From Ignelater luminosus (taxonomy: Eukaryota > Arthropoda > Insecta > Coleoptera > Elateridae), in contig VTPC01000810.1 of the NCBI GenBank assembly GCA_011009095.1, positions 190,606 through 254,605 of the forward strand: DNA of 64,000 nt, read 5' to 3'. Below, one piece after another: positions 25,915 through 38,225 of the stretch (position 1 is the first letter of the stretch; each line of letters starts with the position of its first letter). The notes under the pieces are model-generated. The model made no database searches, had not been told where the DNA came from, and saw only the letters and a program-made list of their open reading frames with translations. The position numbers were made by a program, and so were the translations under genes.

Positions 25915-28900
25915 CACCAAACTCGATTATGTGTCGGATAAAAATTGCAATCGGGCGAAGGTCATCCCATGAAAAAAAAATAGCAAATTATAAATAAAGG
26001 TATTAATTGTGATGGTGCAGAAATAAAAAACGAATTGATTCATTAAAAATTCCATATTTTGTACATTTTGTACACAATTAATAATAGCACATGTTGGTAC
26101 AGCATCAATGGTTTTCTCTCCTTAAATATTACAATACGTTATAACTAACTACATTACATGGAACACAATTTTTTTTAAATTTTTATTCTCGTACATTTTA
26201 GTAACCTGATTGATATTTACATAGGCTTACAAATAAATGCAAAATATAGCGTCATTGTTTACTATTGTCTAATCTACTATCACAGAGGCTGGAGCCGATA
26301 GTATACACAATTCGTAGTTTAATTAATTTATCCTACTTAACTACGTACATAAATTGAAAAGTACAGAAAAGAACAAGCAAATAGACCGTGTTGTTGTGTG
26401 AGCGAGTCAAAGATTTTTTATTACTAAAAACTATACGATATATGGCAAGTAGTCTAATATTAAGTACCTACCTAGTGTATAGCACAAGGTAAACAAATAC
26501 TGAACAGCATTAAGGTAAAAAAAATCACATAATGAAGAACGAGACGTTTTGGCAATTATTTGTAAGCATTGCAATTTCTAGGTCTTTTCTTTCAAAAAGT
26601 AATAATTTACAATATTTACATATTTATATATTCATTTTAGAAATGAAACGTCTAGAAATTTTGATCTGACAATAAAATGTTTTGATCTACGAATTTATAT
26701 TGTTTAAGTGAAGATATCACACGAATTGTGACTGGCATTTATGAATTATCGTTATCAAACATAACCTTCCTCAAGGGTCATATTTGTCAAATTTTGTAAT
26801 TCAAAGTTTATACTTCACAAGAGTTCACAAGGTTGCTTGCCACTATAGTAGCACAGTTTGAAAAGATTTTCACTATTGTGAATCTCGAATACACTTGAAA
26901 TGTTCACGTATAAATTAACAATTTTATGTAGTTGTTTCTATGTATAGGCACTACAATTCTAAATACAAGAAATGCAGCATAGTCTCCTTCAAGCAGTTTA
27001 ATCCTTCCTAAATACCCTCTAGTAAGAATTATGCCGAAGACTCATCTTAACATCGAAACTGTGTCTAAGGTAAATTAAGTGATTTCGAGTTAAACTTCAA
27101 CTTTCGACGATTTCAGAGAATCCAATCTTACTCGAAAACGACGCATCCTAAGAGAACAATATTACCAAAAATGCTTCTTTGGCAATGCTCATGGATTGAT
27201 GCCCTCATAACTTGGACTAATCGTATTATTTATCTATTCATAGGGAAACACATCACACATCAGCCAGATCAACACGAACTGGAAGTTGAAAATAATAATT
27301 TGGTTGTCTAAATAGATAGTTACTATAATAATGCAGTAAAAGCTTGTAATGCATTATCATGCCTTACAAAGCAAGGCGTTCGAAAGTCTTAATAAGAAGA
27401 TAATGGGTGGTATCGCAAAATGATGTTTTCTTCAAAATCATTTAAGAAAAGAATGCTTCAGAACAGAAAATCACTTAAAGAAGTGTATTCTGGTTCATTT
27501 GTTCCCAAAAGCTTATAGAAATGCAGTTTTCGTTTTATTTTGAGAAAAATATGCAATGACAAGGATGTTAAACACGCTTTATTAGCAAAAAAGATGAAAA
27601 TAATGAAGAGAATGTCTTGGTAAGATCGTCAAAAATAGTATATTGTGGAAATACAACCTATCTGCACAAAAGAGTCTCGAGAAAAACTTTTTCCCAAAAT
27701 CAAAAACTCAATAGGCTTCAGGTTTCTAGAATCTTATTCCACAAATCTGATTACCTTTAAGTCTTCAGAATTAAGAGAATAATTATAATTCTGTTATGCC
27801 TTCAGAAAATCGTTAATGACCTTTTCGGACTAAATCATTATAAGTAAACTGATTAAACAGAACTCAAAAACCACAAAGTCTTCAAAAATCAAAAAATATT
27901 GATGAAGCATCGTGATATTGTGACAACGAGATGATTTAAGTACAAATACGAGTACTATTATACTAAACGTTTGTGCAAATGGTAACTTTTTGGGCAAAGC
28001 AAATGCAAGTTAAGTGGATTTAGAAATTTGACCGTTTGGAATGTTTCTTCAACACAGATACGCAAATCCATAAATGTAGTAAATGTAGTGCAGAAATAAA
28101 AGAGGCAGTAAAACGTGTATGACAGTAATGGGGTTACGCATGATGGGCAAGAATTGGGCATAAAATCTTCCACTAGTTCGATTCAATAGATTAAAAATGG
28201 TTTACTACGTCTGATCATAAAAATTCTAGAAAACTTAAACGTTAGTTTTTTTAATCAACAAGTCTCAAAATGAATCTTGGTATCCAATCATTCGTGAGAT
28301 TTCAAATTCATCCATTGCCAAAAGAAGGGTTTTGTCATGGATGACCATTTGTTCATCATAGAACGTCGACTGAATAGCAACAGCTAGACATTTTAGCAAA
28401 ACACATCGCAAAGACTACCTAAGAAAGTATTACGTAAAACTGTGCCCAAAGGGTTTTTGGAATGTGAGCACCATGCCTCTTTGTTATGTTAGCTCATCTT
28501 TGATAACATTTAGACTTCTCTAGCTACAGCTTTGGAAAGAGTGTATGTCGAAAAATTAAATTTCCATTCATCATCTAGAAAGTTTGTAAAACAACTAGAA
28601 ATCTTTGATTACGTGACAAAATTAATTAGATGATGAAAGTAACCCATATTTAGACCTTTATAAGATTGAGGAAGGCTATTTCAGTCGAGCAAAAACTTTC
28701 TGAAAGTTTTGCTCTAGTTTTAGGTCTATCAGAATTCTTTTTCTCAAGGAGCAAAAATACCAACAGTTTGTCCAATGAATTTTTTATCATTTCGATACAT
28801 CAGACTATTATCAAAAATATAGTACGACACTTTTTAAAATCACAAGCTTCTACTTCGAAAAAAACATTCTAATACAATTAACTAAGATTTAATAGCACTG

Positions 28901-29447
28901 GGTTTAGAAATATACTAAATAAGCAAAAGCATTTTTCTATTTGTTAACTAGCTTTAATAAAAGGAAAAAAGTGTTTTTGGACATTATCACATTTTATTTA
29001 ATTCAATAATAGATTGATCCCACATCTTCTTCTTTTGTTTGTATTGTCTATAAAAATAATGTCCAAACGAGAAATTTTCTGAGCTTCCTCTCAAATCAAA
29101 TTCTTTTACACTTTGATTTCAACTAGAACCTCAAGCTTACCTTAAAAGTGATCCATAGGTATAGGGCAGGTCACCAGTAGCAGGTGAAGGTGATGTATAC
29201 ATTTTTAAGCTGTTTGGGCTTTAGTAGGCTTCCTCAATTCGGTCGAAGACTTGTAAGCCAAAATCAGTCAAAAGTAATTTTAAAGTCACATCACTTCTCC
29301 TGTTAGCTTTAATGTCAAACGATTGCATGTTGATTACTTTTTAGGTTAAGCCAAGTCTCGAGTGATAAAAGATTTCAATTTGTAGGAAGCTCGTGGAACA
29401 ATAAAATATTAATTTCTAGGTATAAATTCTTTTTATGTGGGAAGAAA
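25915..29447. other. Non-coding stretch downstream of ZIP11
   Basis: AT-rich; short frames lack motifs. Part of the right end may be transcribed if the ZIP11 3' UTR runs beyond the candidate poly(A) signal. Confidence 0.5.
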
Positions 29448-29453
29448 TTTATT
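29448..29453 (-). promoter_or_regulatory. Candidate poly(A) signal of the ZIP11 gene
   Basis: Read on the minus strand this is AATAAA, the first such hexamer downstream of the ZIP11 stop and about 355 bases past it. In AT-rich DNA the hexamer is common by chance, so this is a positional guess only. Confidence 0.25.
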
Positions 29454-29642
29454 TTTGTCAATTTTACTTTAAATTATTCAAACGTCCCATCCTCATTATC
29501 TAGTATGTATACTAACAATAAGTAAATCAATAGTAAAAGTACAGACTTTTATGCTGAGTGCCGCAAGATTAAAACTTACGGAATTAAGTAAAAAAAAAAC
29601 AAAAATTATTTAAAGATAATTTCATTTTTGGTTTATATTAAA

Positions 29643-29660
29643 AGCAATAAATAAATAAAA
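29643..29660 (-). promoter_or_regulatory. Candidate AU-rich element in the ZIP11 3' UTR
   Basis: The minus strand reads TTTTATTTATTTATTGC, which contains overlapping ATTTA pentamers and the nonamer TTATTTATT, about 150 bases after the stop codon. Such elements destabilise mRNAs in animals. A chance match in AT-rich sequence is equally possible. Confidence 0.22.
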
Positions 29661-29807
29661 TTATTTATGATACTGAAAAAAAAATCGTTCTAAAAAGGGA
29701 TGGATATGTCATAGTTATGCAATATAAAATTTGTATAAGTCTAAAATTTTGTTTCCTAATTTCTCCACTATTAATTGATATTTTAGTATAATGAACAGGA
29801 GGTAGGA

Positions 29808-29886
29808 CTATCCAAGTCCAACATCCAAAATCATCATCACCAAGAATCCGAAGATTGCACCCCATGTTGCCAGTTTGCCATTTTTG
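29808..29886 (-). CDS. SLC39A11: Zinc transporter ZIP11 homologue, terminal exon and stop
   Basis: The last coding exon (79 bp) completes the Ser codon and then gives KNGKLATWGAIFGFLVMM and ILDVGLG followed by TAG. The C-terminus LDVGLG is the typical ZIP11 ending, with the final helix ending at the last residue. The acceptor is attgttgcag before 29886. Together the three exons supply about 112 residues, roughly the last third of a family protein of about 330-340 residues. The phases of all three exons agree and no internal stop is present, so the gene looks functional in the part visible here. A longer open frame over the same bases is out of phase with the splice sites. Confidence 0.92.
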
Positions 29887-32800
29887 CTGCAACAATAATA
29901 AAATTGACATGATGGATAGCTTTAAAAAATTAATAAAACTTATAAAATTAACTCATTAGTAGAGAATTAACTTAAAAAGCCATAAAGCATATTAGTGTTA
30001 TTAGTTTTCAATGAAAAACGGATGCGGAAAAGCACAATCAAAAACGTACAATGAAATTCGAACCACAAAAGCCACATACAATACATTAATGAAAACTAAT
30101 GCCACGTTCTTTGTTTATAAATTAATGACAGAAAAAAAAACATACAAAGTTGAATCCGCGCGCGTTATTACATAATTATTATCTGGACATCACTTAATTG
30201 CAGAATCAACATAAACAGAAATCGAAAAGAACAAAAGTAGGCCATGCCCTAAAATACAACCACGTGCCATTCATAATTACATATTTTAGAATTCTCACAC
30301 GCCAAAAATTAAGTAAATTAATGAAAGCAACAAAAACATAACGATAAACTATGTCGAAAGTCTTTAAAAATATGTTCAACTGCTTAGGTCAATTACTCGA
30401 CCAATGTACAAAGGACAGTCGTCTGTTGTATTTATAGAATAGAACGTTGAGTAAACGAGTTTATTTTTATAATAATGAAATACCTACCCACACGTACGAA
30501 AAAAAATTAAAACTACCTACAATGTAGCAATAATATATTCATCTGCATCATAGATAGATGAGGTTAAGGGTTGTACATACATCATATTAAAGATTGATAA
30601 ACAGTCATTAATAATCTCTATCACGAAACAATTCTATATTATTGAGAAAATTTAGATTTATTTCAGCTAAAAATAGTCTTGAGGAAATTATTGGATATCC
30701 GAAATGTCTATCGCTTCTCAGATAGTAACATCCCGAGTATGTAAATATGTGGGTTAAGTAGGAGTTATTGAGATCAAACTAATCATAGCTGTACATGTAA
30801 ACAAATGAATAAATGTAATGAGATCCTGTTTCTGTTTACTCTACATACTACATGAAATTATTCACATTTCTTACAAAAAAAAAACGGAGATAAAAAATGC
30901 TTATGTACGGAACACACCATGACAAGGTGTGCGGAACTCGAAATTGAAGTTTCTGTTGTTTATTTTACAATTCTTTTTGTACACAACATATTACGTCACT
31001 TCTTGACACAAATTCAACTTAATCTTCCTTAAATTTGATTGTCATTCTGCTTTTTGGTTTGGCCATGACGGCAGGTATCGATAGAAAATGACAAGTTTAG
31101 AAAAAATGTCAGGAACTGACATATTGGAAACTGACTTATTCAAAAACAATAACGGACGATATAAATATGTACTGATTCCGAGAAGGTTCTATTCGACCTC
31201 CAAAAGTTCATTGTCATGAATGCCTTTCTGCAACAAAATCTTCTTTTGTTGATGATACTTCTGATTGATTCAAACTAAAAGTGACGTTTTCACGATGTTG
31301 GAAGCACGTCCAAAGCTTCATTTTGTCAATAAGAGCTTTTAATATCTTCTCCTAAGCACCAACAAGAAAGTAAGGTAGTCCAAAAAAAATTGTAATTTGG
31401 GTTAAAAGTCGTTTTAAGTCTGTTGGTGTTTTGTATTATTGTCGAAAGAATGAAGGGAAGGAAACTTTCTATTATGTAGCCATTTAAAAACCCTTGGTAC
31501 CACTAGTAAAAGATACGAGAAGGTACAATATTGTATACATTTGGGAAAAGTTTATAACTTCTGTCTAAACTTACTTTGTAGATTGATCTCATCATAAATT
31601 TCCAAAAGATTCATCAAACGTTGAAAACTTCATCTATCGTAAAACACTATACTTTTGCTTTTTGTTTTACTTGAGTTAGAAAAGCCCATACGGTTGGCTT
31701 TTAGTTTTGGAATATGCAAAATTCTTATCGTAAAAGAAACGGTCGGTTTCACGAAGTGTAATGATCAGAAGAACAAGTTTCTCTCCTTTGATGAATACTT
31801 CCTACTTGTATCATCTCTTTTTCTATTGGGTATGAATTTTGAACAATCTTAGAAACCGCTCTTAATCCCATCTGGTTTGAACTGATACCTCTCGAAAATG
31901 TCTTATTAATTATTTTAGAAAATCACATAATGTTTTCAGTCAAAATTGCCAAAGGCCAAAGAATTACTTTCTGCCATATTTGCAGTTCTGCAGGTTCGAA
32001 GATTATGGTGCCTTGAAAAACAAACTCGATTTGGTTTTTCTAAGCTTACCACAAGTTTTCTTTTGCAGTATACCCTTTCGATACATTTGCTTTAGACAAT
32101 CAAAAGTCAAGTTAATAGAGCAATTTGTTAATGTCCATACAGAATAAATAAATCGCTAAAAGTTAATTTAGAGTAATTGGCATGTGCACTCCATTATCTT
32201 ATCCAAAAGGTCTTTGACTGCATGGTAAAACTACAAATTAGTCTCTTGAGTGCATGAACAAAACTATTTTCTTTAAATATATATTCTGACTTATTTTAAA
32301 TCCAGAATCCAACCATAATCGGTATCAACAGTTTTTGACTACTACTAGACCATTATACTCTACATCAAATTCTCTTTGGCCATTGCAGTAAGAGGTTACG
32401 TTGCATCTAACTGGAACTACGAAGCAAAGCCGCTTTGTAATTGCCATGACCTCCTACTACCTTCAAGCACTAAACAGTAATAATTCTTTTTGCAATGGAA
32501 CAGGCTGTATATTTCTAAATATTTGTAACTTGTATTTCATTTATAATCTAACTATCAAGTAAGCATCAATCAATTCAGACTGGTTTGGTTCTCCATTACA
32601 AATAATATTTTGATGACCTGTATCCGTGTCATGCTTTTCTACTAGATACTAGAATAATGGTTACTGTGAGTCTGCAATTTAACCAAGACAGGATCTTTGA
32701 AACACTCAGTTTTACTCGAAAGGAAAACATCTCGCGAGAAAACTTGAAAAATAATTTATTTGGCTGAATTGAGTGTAGATGGTTTCAGTAATGGCATTAT

Positions 32801-34700
32801 CTATTTACTTTTATAATTTTAAAAAACTGCCCCTCCCAGAATTCTCGAAAGTATGAGAAATTTCAAGAAAGGATTTGTACTTCTCAATGTAAATTCTCAG
32901 AATTGAACTGAACTCTTCTTTGACCTCGTTGTATGGAAGACATCTAGAGATGACTCAGAATGGCAGCGACTGGAGAGGTTGGGGTTATGTGACATCACTG
33001 GCATCTTTTTAATTATTTATAATCTTCTGGTTTAGTTGATGGGTCTAGTAGTATCATCTTCGTTCCTGGATGGATTCAATCCACCATAATGGCATCTGCA
33101 TCACGGCCATTTTGCTGTATAACTTTTCAATTTTAGACAGTTGTAATTCTACATGATACGCAAAAATGATAAAATTCATGGCGTCCAGCAATATACATCA
33201 ATCCACTTTAAATATGTCCATATAATCTTAGTATCCAGGAAAAAAAGACAATTAATCAGTGCCTTTATCTTCTCGTTCTCAATACTGAGAGAAAAACTTA
33301 AAAACAAATAGCGAAACAATTGTTTCTGTTTCACAAGTAGGAACATTTTCAGACCTAAGATTAACTGAAACTCAAAATTCGGCAAAGTCGTCTTATTTAT
33401 TCAATCTAAAGCTGAAGTCTAAATTCACTGTAATGCAGAGATTGAAATTCCAAAGAGCGTAAAACTGAGAAAGGGAAGAAAACATAAAGTGAGCTAAAGC
33501 AGTGTAAAAGGAAGGAAATGAGCACAGAAAGAGACTGAAGAGAAAAGATGGAACAAGGAAGAGAAATCGAAGGAAAAAATCCCAACAATATTCCAGAGGA
33601 CCACCCATTGGAGGAATGGCAGAATGACACCATAGATTTTGGAACAACGCTGCGTTGTTATATCTCTCTTCTCGAAGGCAGAAGAAAGACATCCACAGGT
33701 GAGAAACCAAAGAAGACCTCAAAGTCAACTGTAACTGAAATTGAAAAAAAATAATTTTAAAGCTAATGGTGAGTCTGGAAGATTCCGATTTTACTCCAAA
33801 CCACGAACAAAAAAATGCCAGATAAACGTTTTTTATTTAGACACATTTTAAAAATGACAAAATTAATTTAATTAGCGTGTTTGCTACACCCCAGATTTCA
33901 GTTTCTGACAGTACAGTTTTTACAATAAAAGTTACAGGCGTAATATCCCACGTTGTTGCTTTCAAGATGCTAATGGAACTGATGGGTTTCCGGGTCTAGT
34001 TATTGTAGCCCAGCTGATGATTATTTAAAAAGACTAACTAGTCTGTATTTTGCATGTTTCTCATAATAAAAAACTTACGGGACACCTCTCCTACTTTTGC
34101 GGTACAACTGTGATCAACAGATCATAGTTTGACAAGCATTGAACATCTACATTGACAAATTGATAAGAATAGAAAGTCAAGTAGGTGTAAGAAACCGTTG
34201 ATATTATACCTACAGCATTGAATTCTACACCAAATAAAAAAAATCAAATACGTATAATTAAATTATACAGGGTGTCCCATTCCCTGAACTTTTAGCACTC
34301 ACAAGTTTAGTTTTTAAAATCAATTTGTTTCTTGCGATTTTTCCTGCTGTAAGTGAAAACCAAGGTTGTTTTTCCGATACCTACCGTTTTTAGTATAATT
34401 ATGAGCAATAAAAGCAAACTTTATGCCTTTCTTGCTGTTAAGAAATTTCAGATTTAGGAACAAATCATTAATTCAATAGATTGTACAGAATACACATTAC
34501 ATATCGAAGTCCTAACTGTTTTAGCAGTTGCAGTATTATTACCTTCAAGATACCTTTACATAATTAGCACAAAAAAGCATTTGCATGTAAAGCGTTAACA
34601 TTAATTTCTTTAATAGCACAGTAATAGAAAAAGCAAAGGCGACAGTGAATGTATAAAAAGGAAAAGCCATTAAACGTTCGAAAGTACATAAAAGTCCTAC
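29887..34700 (-). other. Last intron of the ZIP11 gene
   Basis: This 4.8-kb intron is bounded by gtagg (at 34700) and ttgcag (at 29887), read on the minus strand. It is AT-rich. It holds one copy of the word TATACAGGGTG at 34264-34274, which recurs in the next intron. It also holds a purine-rich block at about 33420-33760 that creates open frames on both strands with no recognisable protein. No transposase or conserved exon was seen. Confidence 0.85.
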
Positions 34701-34859
34701 CTGCTGTTGGCTTCCGGTATGATGTCGTCTACGACGACGTATATCATGGCACCAGCTGCAAAAGCCAAGGCGTAGGGTAGTACCGGTCGAGCGATGGACA
34801 CGGCGATGGCGCCCATTACTCCGAAGATGGGCTCCACCATGCCGCTCAATTGACCGTAC
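34701..34859 (-). CDS. SLC39A11: Zinc transporter ZIP11 homologue, penultimate exon
   Basis: The 159-bp exon completes the split Trp codon and then reads [40 protein letters not shown] and [12 protein letters not shown]. This covers two hydrophobic helices (the [19 protein letters not shown] helix and the [23 protein letters not shown] region) that are highly conserved in ZIP11. The E of GMVEP and the DDIIPE acidic residues fall where GufA-type ZIPs keep polar residues in helices 6 and 7. The acceptor is ttgctgcag and the donor is gtagg. It ends after two bases (AG) of a Ser codon, again in phase with the terminal exon. The longer antisense ORF across this stretch uses the wrong frame and is a shadow. 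Confidence 0.94.
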
Positions 34860-35494
34860 CTGCAGCAAATGGGCATTTAACATTTAAAGACAAGAAATAT
34901 GTAACAAAAAAAAATAATAAAAGGAGACACAGTCTACCGACTAGTAGGTAGTTTTCTTGGTTAATTAGCATGGGGACAACTTCGGGTAACTGAAGGCGAT
35001 GACCTGTTTGCTTAAACCGGAAATTGCTAAGCGTGTATATTAAATGCAACTATGTATGCACAATTTAAATGTGCTGGTATTACCTACTGCTTAATGGAAT
35101 TTTAACATAATGGAGATCAACCAAGTAGGTATTTCTATTAAATTTTTCCACCTCTCCAACAACTGTTTCGTGAATGACAGTAACGGGAATGTTTTACAGC
35201 TTTGAAATAAAACAAATTGGAAGTTGTTTAAAAAGACAACAGATAAGTTACAGGTAGAAGATTTATTTATTTAGTGGTTTGAAAAATTGTCCCTAAATAA
35301 TCTTGAAAACTGGTTCAAAGTAAAAACTAAAACAGTCGAGTAGCGTTGCTATAAAAAAAAAGAATACTATTTTGTTTAACAAAATCAGCGATGTAGCAAC
35401 AATTCCAAGAATGCGCGTCTCGAAAATTGATCTAAAAACACCGTTAAACATAGCATGACCGATACGTCTCTATCAATAGCAGGAAAAAATGCAA

Positions 35495-35760
35495 TAAATT
35501 GCAGATAGTAACGACGGCGCGAGATGGGAACCCCGCGGAGAAGACCTCGTAACAACGCGTGGCATTCGCGACCCTGCAAGGTCGTTCCCAGCTCATTAGT
35601 TCGTCCCCCCTGGCCCAGAGCCCCCTCGAACATACATTAACTAGCTTCACCGTTGATCGGACAGAGGAATGTGGCCAAAGCCGCCGTCCGTTCTGTTACA
35701 CCACGCGGCAAACGCATTTTCGGCCGAAGATGTTGATGATGATGATGATGATCAGACTCA
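35495..35760. other. GC-rich island inside the large ZIP11 intron
   Basis: CpG-containing sequence with several short overlapping frames on both strands, none recognised. It ends in a (GAT)n run at 35733-35750. It could be an alternative first exon or promoter, a conserved element or an old insertion; I see no terminal repeats. Confidence 0.35.
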
Positions 35761-36932
35761 TCACAGGTGCATGAAGGTGTCGATTAAACATGAAAAAATA
35801 TTTCGATAAACAGCGGGGCTATTCAACGAATGCCCGGCCTAACCAAACGGTAAAGAAAGAACTCTTGTGTAGAGTTCGTTTGCTTTTTATGATTGAGAAT
35901 CTCATTCTTAACTCTTGAGTGCCGTAGTCACCGTTAAATCGCCTTAAACCACGGACATTTCCTCAAAGAGGAGGGGAGCAGCAATGAGACAGATTCGATA
36001 GTGAATGAATTCTCGGTAACCTCCGATACAGGTAGATTCAATTCAGAAACACAATATTGAATTAAATCACAAATTAAAATTTTTTCGAAAGCCTCGTCTG
36101 TTTTTGTCTGCGAGATTCAAATGCGGAAATAATGACATGGTTTAAATCAGCTGTTTAAATAAATGTAATACACGCAGAATTATTGACCTATTTCATAAAT
36201 TACATGACCATGGGGCCTCTTATCTATACGATAACACCACTACTATTTATAAGTTCATTCAAGGCGAATTTTGGCGTAGCTGATGATTTTACTTACGCTG
36301 TTTATAGAAGTTGCGTAATAATAGTTTTGTTTGCGATGAAAACTTTACACTGGATATTTAAAAAATTATTATTTTCTAATCAAGCTGATAAATATAATAT
36401 AGGAAAATCCATTACACCCCAAAAATTTTATCTATGAACTACTAATTTCCCAAAAGGACGATTAGGTTCTCTTCCGTGTGCGATTTATTTTTATCAAACA
36501 AACGTGCTTCACGCAATAATATTATTTCAGTTTTGTAAATTTAAATATCACTGTTAATAAAATAAAAAAAACTCGATCCATATATTTTTCTAAGCCATTC
36601 AGAACCGTATTAAAAAATTTGAAAGCTGCTCTGTTAACCACTCAAGCTCAATTTAACTCAACTCAATTTAAAACTGAATCAAGTGCATTTCTCAATATTT
36701 CCGTTGTTAAAAGTTTATCAAACAGTTAGATCTCATGCTATTATATAATATACAGGGTGATCAGATTAGAAGGTCTTTTAGGATTTAAATCTTTATACTC
36801 GTTAAATGTTAATTCTGATATTTGAACAAACTTCAACTTTCAAATAAGTTTTTAAGCCCATAGGGAAAAATGAAGACATGGTGAAACTGGCTGTCTTTAG
36901 GATCCACCGTACGTTGCATTCGACCCAACATA

Positions 36933-38225
36933 CGAGGGTCGTTTGAAAAGTCCGTGCAAAAATAAAAACTACTTAATTGTTTGGGGTAAACCTTTTTTAT
37001 TTTTCAACATAGTCTCCTTTTAGGCTTATACACTTCGTCCAACGCTGCTCTAGTTTGTTGATCCCTTTTGAATAATAGGATTTGTCCAAGTCTGAAAAAT
37101 AGCCATTCGTTTCTGCAATCACCTCCTCGTTTGAATAAAATTTTTTTCCCGCCAGATATTTCTTCAAATTGGGGAACAAATAGTAGTCCGAGGGAGCCAA
37201 GTCTGGAGAATAGGGCGGATGTGAAACGAGTTGGAACCCTATTTCCATTAATTTTGCAACCACAACTGCTGAGGCGTGAGCTGGTGCGTTGTCGTGATTG
37301 AAAAGGACTTTTTTGTGGGCCAATCGTGGGCGTTTTTCTTGCAGCTCGGTTTTTAAAAGGTCCAATAACGATGAATAATATGCACCTGTAATAGTTTTAC
37401 CCTTTTCCAGATAGTCGATGAGGATTATTCCTTGCGAATCCCAAAAGACAGTCGCCATAATCTTTCCGGCCAAAGGAACGGTCTTCGCCTTTTTTTGGCG
37501 CAGATTCCGCCTTGGTAACCCATTGTTTAGATTGTTCTTTGGTCTCAGGAGTGTAGTGATGTATCCATGTTTCATCCACAGTGACGAAACGATGTTTAAA
37601 GTCCTGCCGATTCTTCTGGAACAGCTGCAAACCGTCCTTGCAACACTTCACACGATTTCGTTTTTGGTCAAGCGTGAGCAATCGCGGCACCCATCTTGCG
37701 GATAGCTTTGTCATGTCCAAATGTTGATGCAAATTATTATGTACCCGTTCATTCGAGATGCCTACAGCACTAGCAATCTCACGCACCTTCACTCTTCTGT
37801 CATCCATCACCATATCATGGATTTTATCAATGATTTCTGGAGTAGTAACCTCAACAGGGCGTCCAGAACGTTCAGCGTCACTTGTGCCCATATGGCCACT
37901 CCGAAAATTTTGAAACCACTTATAAACTGTTCTAATCGAAGGTGCAGAGCCACCATAATGTTTATCAAGCTTCTCTTTAGTCTCCTGGGGCGTTTTGCCT
38001 TTCATAAAGTAATGTTTAATCAACACACGAAATTCTTTTTCGTCCATTTTTTGAAAATCACTCGACTTCCTCGATTCAAACGAATGCCAAACACAAAGAA
38101 ATAGACCGATCTGGCTGAAACTTGGTGTGTGTTCTTCCAAGAGATGCTACTAACTAAACATAACCTCGATATGCGCCAGTAGTGTCATCTCTCTGACTTT
38201 GCACGGACTTTTCAAACGACCCTCG
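36933..38225 (-). mobile_element. Mariner element, copy 1 (complete ends)
   Basis: This 1293-bp element is flanked by TA on both sides (36931-36932 and 38226-38227), the mariner target duplication. Its terminal inverted repeats begin CGAGGGTCGTTTGAAAAGTC and continue to about 28 bp. The transposase runs on the minus strand. The element sits inside the large ZIP11 intron in the same orientation as the gene. Copy 2 at 52316-53608 has exactly the same length, and the proteins differ at only about 15-20 positions, so the burst that made them is fairly recent. Confidence 0.96.
36997..38047 (-). pseudogene. Mariner transposase, copy 1, frameshifted
   Basis: The gene begins at the ATG at 38047 (MDEKEF) rather than at the longer upstream in-frame ATG, because mariner transposases start just before the first helix-turn-helix. 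Two HTH motifs (residues 1-110) are followed by the linker WVPRLLT. The catalytic D of TVDETW is near residue 158, with HDNAPAH and PYSPDLAPSDY after it; 34 residues separate the last two aspartates (D,D34D, mariner). A run of seven A (37490-37496 as T on the plus strand) adds one base after APKK, so the catalytic core falls into a different frame and the single protein of about 349 residues is broken. The two pieces overlap as open frames. Copy 2 has the same added base. Confidence 0.93.

Noticed and set aside
33393..33754. Open frames of 68-111 codons on both strands
   Set aside because: They follow from a purine-rich strand bias; the frames overlap each other and have no motifs.
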